Below, one piece after another: positions 24,601-28,331 of a DNA stretch of 28,331 nt. Position numbers and translations under genes: made by a program. The notes under the pieces were generated by a model. It did not search any database. It worked only from the letters and a program-made list of their open reading frames with translations, and was not told where the DNA came from. This stretch comes from an uncultured Megasphaera sp. GTDB taxonomy: Bacteria > Bacillota > Negativicutes > Veillonellales > Megasphaeraceae. How positions within the stretch are numbered: position 1 is the stretch's first letter; every line of letters starts with the position of its first letter. The stretch is from the NCBI GenBank assembly GCA_900554215.1, contig USGG01000022.1:1-28331 (forward strand), read 5' to 3'.

Positions 24601-24812
24601 TGGCCTTCGTCGTAGGTTCTATCCCGCTGGCTCTTGCTACGGGCGCCGGCGCGGCCTCTCGTGTCACCATGGGCATCGTCGTCGTCTTCGGTACGTCTAT
24701 GGCGACGATTCTGGGTGTATTCCTTATTCCGATGCTGTTCATCCTCGTAGAAAAAATCGGCCATCAGCCGGTGAAGAAGAAACAGACTATCGGCAGATTA
24801 GGCGATATGTAA
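21660..24812 (+). CDS. RND multidrug efflux pump (HAE1 family, AcrB/MexB-like)
   Basis: 1050-residue inner-membrane proton antiporter, the usual length for AcrB relatives. Twelve membrane segments: one at the N-terminus (FFIDRPIFAIVISLIISIAG), a block at about 340-500, one near 540, and a block at about 870-1030, with two large periplasmic loops between. The proton relay is intact: D408 and D409 in LLVDDAIVVIE and K941 in GLAAKNAIL, matching D407, D408 and K940 of AcrB. Start is GTG at 21660, seven bases after AGGGGG. It likely exports drugs, bile salts or other toxic compounds through an outer-membrane channel encoded elsewhere. It ends the tetR operon and is followed by a heavily structured 3' region. 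Confidence 0.96.
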   Translation: MISKFFIDRPIFAIVISLIISIAGLLAMISLPVAKYPNVTPPQVSVSATYTGANAEVISDTVASVIERQMIGVDDMVNMSSSSNDSGRYSLTVQFETGSNDDMDTVNTQNRVSQVQATLPQEVTATGVTVQKSTSSTAMVFALYSPNGTYDATFMKNYATQFFMDALKSVSGVGNVEEFGSDYAMRIWMDPLKMNILQVTPTDIISAIEGQNIQAAVGSIGSQPTTNNQTYQYTMRAEGRLQTAEQFRDVIVRTNPDGTMVRVGDVATVELGAKDYNVEGNFNGQPQAGFMVSLTSDANAMQTVSGAREVLEEAKKSFPSDLDYRIIYDSTKFVSASINEVIHTFVEALLLVAAIVYLFLQSGRSTLIPLIAVPVSLLGTFACFTILDFSINTLTLFAMVLAIGLLVDDAIVVIEAVEYEIKYNNKGPREATIIAMQNVQNPVIGVACVLASVFIPVGFLSGMSGILYRQFAFTIAISVAISAFVALTLTPAMCASILKVHKPTENPKGIFKFFQQFNRAFERMTNWYGIRLVYLNRRIKWSVAFLVVISGISGFLFTIIPTGFVPSEDNGFVIVSTTLPEGTSQTITKQIAVDLGNWIEQQPGVTQSMNIVGYNMLAGGAKTNGATAFVGMEDWDQREDPSLSVDALVGKIMAHGAQIPQASIVAINPPPIDGMGISAGFTLHIENRGGHTTDELMETADKFIAEAAKRPEIGSVYTAFSNDTPGYYLDVDRDMVAREGVSMSSVYQTLQSFYGSYQINDFTIFGRNFKVVIQAAPQFRETVDGNKNLYVRNSNNELISVANFVRPRPIGSASIITRFNDYPAIKIMGAPAAGQSSGDALKALQEVAADTLGEGYTYEWADMSREEVEAGNKTIYVFGLAILFVFLVLAALYESWKVPFAVLFSVPAGLFGATLFTYIFDQTNNIYFQIGILAVIGLAAKNAILIIEYAKVRVDERGMDPVSAAIEAAKIRLRPIVMTSLAFVVGSIPLALATGAGAASRVTMGIVVVFGTSMATILGVFLIPMLFILVEKIGHQPVKKKQTIGRLGDM

Positions 24813-24825
24813 GAGTATTGTATCT

Positions 24826-24904
24826 GCACCTTCCCGTTGGACTGGAAGTGCGATATGGGATTTACGCCTTTGGCGCAGCGGTGCTGTCCTGTGCAGCGCT
24901 GCTG
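24826..24904 (+). repeat. two hairpins in the 3' region of the RND operon
   Basis: First: GCACCTTCC (24826-24834) with GGAAGTGC (24844-24851), one bulged C. Second: CAGCGGTGCTG (24876-24886) with CAGCGCTGCTG (24894-24904), 11 bp including two wobbles, loop TCCTGTG. Neither has a T-run. They stand ahead of the operon terminator and may protect the mRNA 3' end. Confidence 0.6.
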
Positions 24905-24917
24905 GCTGAAGATGCTG

Positions 24918-24960
24918 AAAAGGAGTTCTCGTGGGTATTTTCCCATGAGGACTCTTTTTT
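24918..24960 (+). terminator. strong terminator of the tetR-RND operon
   Basis: An 18-bp stem (24918-24935 with 24942-24959), including three G-T wobbles, loop TATTTT, ending in six T. Arms start AAAAGGAG and end CTCTTTT. Confidence 0.95.
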
Positions 24961-24984
24961 GTATGCTCGTCATTCCGTGTATGA

Positions 24985-25011
24985 CAAAAGCCGCATCGCT
25001 GGGATGCGGCT
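24985..25011 (-). terminator. terminator of the NAD+ synthase gene
   Basis: Minus strand: AGCCGCATC (25011-25003), loop CCAGC, GATGCGGCT (24997-24989), then a T-run (24988-24985). It lies about 20 bases after the stop and back to back with the RND terminator. Confidence 0.85.
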
Positions 25012-25030
25012 GTATGCGTCGTATGTGAAG

Positions 25031-26932
25031 TTATCTGCCTTGCAGCAGCTTTTCTTTTAATTCCAAATAGCGCGTCGTGTAGTACGGCTTGAGCTGCGAT
25101 TCCCGCAGGTCGTTGCCGAAGGAACGGCGGCTGACGGATAAGATAGGCGGACATTGAATGCGCTTGGCGACGGCAAAGCCGGCGATGAGACGCCACCATT
25201 TTTCCAAGTCGGCGATGAAGGACGCCGTGTCGGGAAAGAGGTCGCCCACCTTGACGGGGCAGCCGATGTGTTCTTCCAGGGTGCCGTCGGCATACCATTG
25301 GAGAATCGATTCCGGCGTTGCCCGCTGCCAACGTTCGATGAAGGCAGCGAAGAGGTAATCGTGATAGGGGTACACGAGGGGGTCGCCCTGGCCTTTGGTG
25401 ATGTCTTGATTGGAAGACAGCTCGGCGCTGGGGACGATGTCGATAGAGCCGCGGGGAATGACTTCGCCTTTGAACACTTCGTCGTTCAAGTACCGGGCCA
25501 GGTCGTAGACCTGATGCTTCCACAAGTCGGCCGTCGCAGCTAGGAAACCGGCGCTGTCGCCGTACAGCGTAGCGTAGCCGACAGACGATTCGGCTTTGTT
25601 GGCGTTGCAGGTGAAGACGCCGCCGAAAGCGGCTGCCGCCGCGGCCAGAATACGGCTGGAACGGTCCCGAGCCTGGATGTTTTCTTCAATGAAGCTGGTC
25701 AGCTCCAGACGGCCTGCTTCGATGTCGTTTTTGTATAATACGGCGTCGCTGAATTGGCGGCGCGTCAGTTCCAGGCTGTCCTGGACGGGAATGACCGTAT
25801 ACAGGCAGCCCAGGTTGTCGGCTAATTCTTTGGCCAGCCCCTTGGTCATTTCCGAGTTGTAGCAGCTGGGCATGTTGACCAGGAGGATGTTTTCCGGCGG
25901 AAGGACCGTGGCGTATAAGGCGGCGTTGACGGCCGAGTCGATGCCTCCCGACACGCCGATGACGACGTGATCCAAGCCGAGGGAGGCCATAAAGGATTTC
26001 AGGCCGTAATGCAGGCTGGCGTATATATCGGCCGTGTTGCTGCGCGGCTCACTGACCCGAATTGGCGACGTGAAAGCGCGGCGCGTTTCATCGTATTCGA
26101 TGATAGCCAGTTCTTCGCCGAAGGCTGCGCATTCGTAATGCAGATGGCCGTCGCTGTCGTAGGCGCTGCTGGAGCCGTCGAAGGTGTAGACGTTTTTGCC
26201 GTTATTCTGGATGCCCGTGCAGTTGACGTATACGGCAGGCCTGCCGATTTCGCCGATGGCCTTGCCGAACAGGCGGTGGCGCCGTTCTGTCTTGCCCTGC
26301 GTAAAGGGCGAGCTGGAAATGTTGACGAACAGGTCGATGTCGTACGTATTGCCTAAGTACGACATGGGCTTAAAGGGGTAGTTGTCGTCCCAGCTGTCTT
26401 CGCAGATGAGCGGGCCTACGCAGAGCTTGCGGCCGCCGGCGAAGGTAATGCGGACGGGCGACAAGAAATCTTCCGGGAAGGCGCGCCGTTCCTGAGCTAC
26501 TTCCATAAGGGACGTGAAATAGCGGATGTCGCTGAATTCGCGGTAGTTGGGAAGGAGCGTCTTGATGTAAAATGGATAGGGCGACCGTTCCGGCGACAGG
26601 AGCTTGCCGTCGCTGGCGACGAACATGGCGTTGTATTTGCGGGTCCGGCCGTCTAAGTTGACACGGCCCGGTTCCTTGGCTACGTTGCCGTAAACGACGG
26701 TAATTCCTTCTGAAGCGGCCTGAATTTCTTCGCCGAAGCGGACGCAGTCGTCGATGAAGTCGGGCTGGTCCCAGACGTCGCCGATAAAATAGCCCGGAAT
26801 TGAAAGTTCCGGGAAGATAATCATGTCGCAGCCCTGCTGCTTAGCCTTAGCGATGGCTTTTTTCATGGCGGCGGTATTGAAGCGCGGGTCGCCGGCATGT
26901 ATATCAAGCTGGGCGAGAGCAATTTTCAGCAT
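25031..26932 (-). CDS. nadE: glutamine-dependent NAD+ synthase
   Basis: 633-residue two-domain enzyme that amidates nicotinic acid adenine dinucleotide to NAD+, the last step of NAD synthesis, taking nitrogen from glutamine. The N-terminal nitrilase-like glutaminase has the triad E42 (FPELSIPGY), K124 (IKTLLPNY) and C177 (LICEDSWDD). The C-terminal synthetase has the ATP-pyrophosphatase loop SGGIDS (328-333) and GDSAGFLAA-type contacts further on. An upstream in-frame ATG at 26989 is possible, but ATG 26932 has GGAGG seven bases before it and gives the family's start (MLKIALAQLDIHAGD). The gene stands alone, divergent from the radical-SAM gene. Having its own glutaminase domain, it does not depend on free ammonia. 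Confidence 0.96.
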   Translation of the reverse strand: MLKIALAQLDIHAGDPRFNTAAMKKAIAKAKQQGCDMIIFPELSIPGYFIGDVWDQPDFIDDCVRFGEEIQAASEGITVVYGNVAKEPGRVNLDGRTRKYNAMFVASDGKLLSPERSPYPFYIKTLLPNYREFSDIRYFTSLMEVAQERRAFPEDFLSPVRITFAGGRKLCVGPLICEDSWDDNYPFKPMSYLGNTYDIDLFVNISSSPFTQGKTERRHRLFGKAIGEIGRPAVYVNCTGIQNNGKNVYTFDGSSSAYDSDGHLHYECAAFGEELAIIEYDETRRAFTSPIRVSEPRSNTADIYASLHYGLKSFMASLGLDHVVIGVSGGIDSAVNAALYATVLPPENILLVNMPSCYNSEMTKGLAKELADNLGCLYTVIPVQDSLELTRRQFSDAVLYKNDIEAGRLELTSFIEENIQARDRSSRILAAAAAAFGGVFTCNANKAESSVGYATLYGDSAGFLAATADLWKHQVYDLARYLNDEVFKGEVIPRGSIDIVPSAELSSNQDITKGQGDPLVYPYHDYLFAAFIERWQRATPESILQWYADGTLEEHIGCPVKVGDLFPDTASFIADLEKWWRLIAGFAVAKRIQCPPILSVSRRSFGNDLRESQLKPYYTTRYLELKEKLLQGR

Positions 26933-26968
26933 AGATATGCCTCCCTGATAAATAATTTCATACCTATT

Positions 26969-26974
26969 ATTATA
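26969..26974 (-). promoter_or_regulatory. -10 box upstream of nadE
   Basis: Perfect TATAAT on the minus strand (26974-26969), 36 bases before the start codon. No good -35 at the right distance (TATTCA), so strength is uncertain. Confidence 0.4.
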
Positions 26975-27093
26975 CTCCATAGGCGCCATTGTGAATAGTG
27001 ATAGCGGCAGATACGCCGCGTATGCCCGACAGGTCTAAGGCGACTGTGCAAAATCGCATAGCCTCATAGGGTGCGAAAAGGAGCGGCATGTAG

Positions 27094-27099
27094 TATAAT
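27094..27099 (+). promoter_or_regulatory. -10 box upstream of the radical-SAM gene
   Basis: Perfect TATAAT, 44 bases before the start codon, with a poor -35 (GTGCGA, three of six). The 119 bases between it and the nadE -10 box hold only short GC-rich repeats (GCGGC/GCCGC near 27005) and no recognisable site. Confidence 0.4.
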
Positions 27100-27143
27100 T
27101 GTAGTGATATGATTACTTTCTGAATGAAGGAAAGACTAAGTAC

Positions 27144-28331
27144 ATGAACACTTTATTGACTATCTTAAATGCCAAATTCATCCATTCCTCCCTGGCGCTG
27201 CGCTGTTTATATACGGCGTGCCGCCGGCAGGGCGTGACGGTGGAGACGGCGGAATATACGATTAATCAGCATGCCTATGATATTCTGCGCCGCATATCCA
27301 AATTCGACGCCGATATCATCGGCTTTTCCTGTTATATATGGAATATTGAAATGACCTGCCATATCATTTCCCTCATTAAGCAGGTGCGGCCGCAGACGAT
27401 AGTCTTCGTCGGCGGGCCGGAAGTATCTTATACGGCAGAGGAGATTCTGCGGGCTCATCCTGACATCGATTACGTGCTTCAGGGCGAAGGCGAAGACATG
27501 GTGCCGGCTTTTCTGCAGGCCTTGGAGCGAGGAGAAGACGGGACGGCCGTGCCCGGCGTCATGGGACGAGCCGGCGGCCAGATTCAGGGCAGCGATGCCT
27601 ATCAGGAAGTGGCCGAGCTGGACCGGCTGCCCTTTCCTTATGAGGGGCAGGATTTTTCTCAGCTCGACCATAAGATCATGTATTATGAAAGCTCACGCGG
27701 CTGCCCGTTTCACTGCCAATATTGCTTGTCGGGCATGAACGACGCTGTCCGCTTCCGTTCCGTGCCTATTGTGCTGCAGGAGCTGGAGCAGTTCGTCGCC
27801 GCCGGCGTGCATCAGGTCAAATTCGTCGACCGGACCTTCAACTGTAATCCGGCCCACTACCGGCCGCTGCTGCGCTACATGATCGGCGTGACCGAGGACA
27901 TTAACTTCCATTTGGAAATCGAGCCGGGCCTGCTCATGGACGAGGACCTGGAGCTGCTGGCGGCGGCTCCTAAAGGGCGCATCCAGCTGGAGATGGGCAT
28001 TCAGTCGACCCATGAGCCGACGCTGCGGGCCATCCGGCGGCACAACGACTGGCCGCGCATCGAGCATATTATGGAACGGCTCCTGGCCTGCGGCAACATC
28101 CACCTGCATCTGGATTTGATCGTCGGCCTTCCTTATGAGGATTTCGACCATCTGCGCCAGTCTTTTAACGATATATACGCCCTCAAGCCTCACAAGCTGC
28201 AGATTGGTTTTTTGAAGCTCCTCAAGGGCTCGGGCATCCGCCGCGATTACGGCGGCGACTACCGCTACGACCCGCAGGGGCCTTACGAAGTGTTGGAAAC
28301 GACGTGGCTGCCTTATGAACGAGTGCGGTAC
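27144..28331 (+). CDS. radical-SAM protein with B12-binding-like N-terminal domain (3' end outside window)
   Basis: 396 codons are visible and the frame is still open at the right edge. The N-terminal 130 residues look like a cobalamin-binding Rossmann domain (FDADIIGFSCYIWN, IVFVGGPEVSYTAEEIL, YVLQGEGEDMV), but the B12 ligand motif DxHxxG is absent. A radical-SAM domain follows, with the cluster ligands C187, C191 and C194 in CPFHCQYC and the barrel continuing through FVDRTFNCN, LEIEPGL, LEMGIQSTHEPTL and DLIVGLPYEDF. This is the layout of the uncharacterised B12-binding/radical-SAM proteins that carry a DUF4080 C-terminus in Firmicutes; that end is not in the window. Substrate is unknown. 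ATG 27144 follows AAGGAAAG at nine bases. It is divergent from nadE, with no functional link apparent. Confidence 0.85.
   Translation, partial: MNTLLTILNAKFIHSSLALRCLYTACRRQGVTVETAEYTINQHAYDILRRISKFDADIIGFSCYIWNIEMTCHIISLIKQVRPQTIVFVGGPEVSYTAEEILRAHPDIDYVLQGEGEDMVPAFLQALERGEDGTAVPGVMGRAGGQIQGSDAYQEVAELDRLPFPYEGQDFSQLDHKIMYYESSRGCPFHCQYCLSGMNDAVRFRSVPIVLQELEQFVAAGVHQVKFVDRTFNCNPAHYRPLLRYMIGVTEDINFHLEIEPGLLMDEDLELLAAAPKGRIQLEMGIQSTHEPTLRAIRRHNDWPRIEHIMERLLACGNIHLHLDLIVGLPYEDFDHLRQSFNDIYALKPHKLQIGFLKLLKGSGIRRDYGGDYRYDPQGPYEVLETTWLPYERVRY

Noticed and set aside
22818..24764. 648-codon open frame on the minus strand opposite the RND pump
   Set aside because: It lies wholly inside a gene with intact family motifs; its composition (many Arg, Asp, Gly, His) is that of a mirror frame in GC-biased codons, and it has no recognisable domain.
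26933..26989. Start of nadE at the upstream ATG 26989
   Set aside because: The added 19 residues lack family similarity, and that start lies upstream of the -10 box; GGAGG precedes ATG 26932.
27040..27090. Cobalamin riboswitch ahead of the radical-SAM gene
   Set aside because: The likely promoter lies downstream of this region and no B12-box sequence is recognisable.
1..28331. Mobile elements, CRISPR arrays, tRNA or rRNA genes
   Set aside because: No transposase, integrase, direct repeat series or tRNA-like cloverleaf was seen on either strand.

Overview
The window looks like chromosomal DNA of a diderm Firmicute of the class Negativicutes, most likely a Megasphaera or close relative. The reasons are: (1) a butyryl-CoA dehydrogenase / electron-transfer flavoprotein set whose dehydrogenase closely resembles, from memory, the Megasphaera elsdenii enzyme; (2) an outer-membrane porin with an N-terminal SLH domain (OmpM/Mep45 type) and a complete RND efflux pump, both of which need an outer membrane; (3) Firmicute-type features next to them: a threonine T-box leader, RbgA, and strong AGGAGG ribosome sites. 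I see no insertion sequence, prophage, CRISPR array, rRNA or tRNA gene. This is mostly ordinary core genome.

Layout. 1-329: 3' end of a GH18-type hydrolase. 414-2891: leuS, from a TTGACT-N17-TATAAT promoter that overlaps the end of the preceding gene, closed by a terminator. 2965-3579: a CoA-type Nudix hydrolase. 3580-3965: a 386-base non-coding stretch with two candidate promoters and several small hairpins. 3966-7042: bcd-etfB-etfA, the enzymes that reduce crotonyl-CoA, with a 13-bp hairpin between bcd and etfB and a strong terminator after etfA. 7150-9408: thrS under a perfect consensus promoter and a threonine T-box (specifier ACC), then a terminator. 9596-10930: SLH porin. 11044-12698: rbgA-rnhB, overlapping by ATGA. 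A shared bidirectional terminator separates rnhB from the convergent corA-like gene (12786-13739, minus). 14045-19757: DUF554-smc-ftsY-yhcH, a tight rightward operon. 19903-24812: tetR, RND adaptor and RND pump, followed by a highly structured 3' region. 25031-26932 (minus): two-domain NAD+ synthase, divergent from a radical-SAM protein with a B12-binding-like N-terminus (27144 to window end, cut).

How genes work together. Bcd with EtfBA carries out the last reductive step of butyrate (and longer-chain) synthesis. In M. elsdenii the pair is known to bifurcate electrons from NADH to crotonyl-CoA and ferredoxin. LeuS and ThrS supply charged tRNAs, but only thrS shows tRNA-responsive control. 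SMC and FtsY share a transcript, coupling chromosome organisation with membrane-protein targeting. TetR, adaptor and RND pump form a self-regulated efflux locus that lacks an outer-membrane channel gene in the window.

Nothing here is a clear undescribed system. The points most worth a second look are the long structured leader of bcd, the bcd/etfB intergenic hairpin, the three stacked hairpins after the RND pump, the GIN (not GMN) signature of the CorA-like protein, and a 33-codon reading frame ahead of DUF554.
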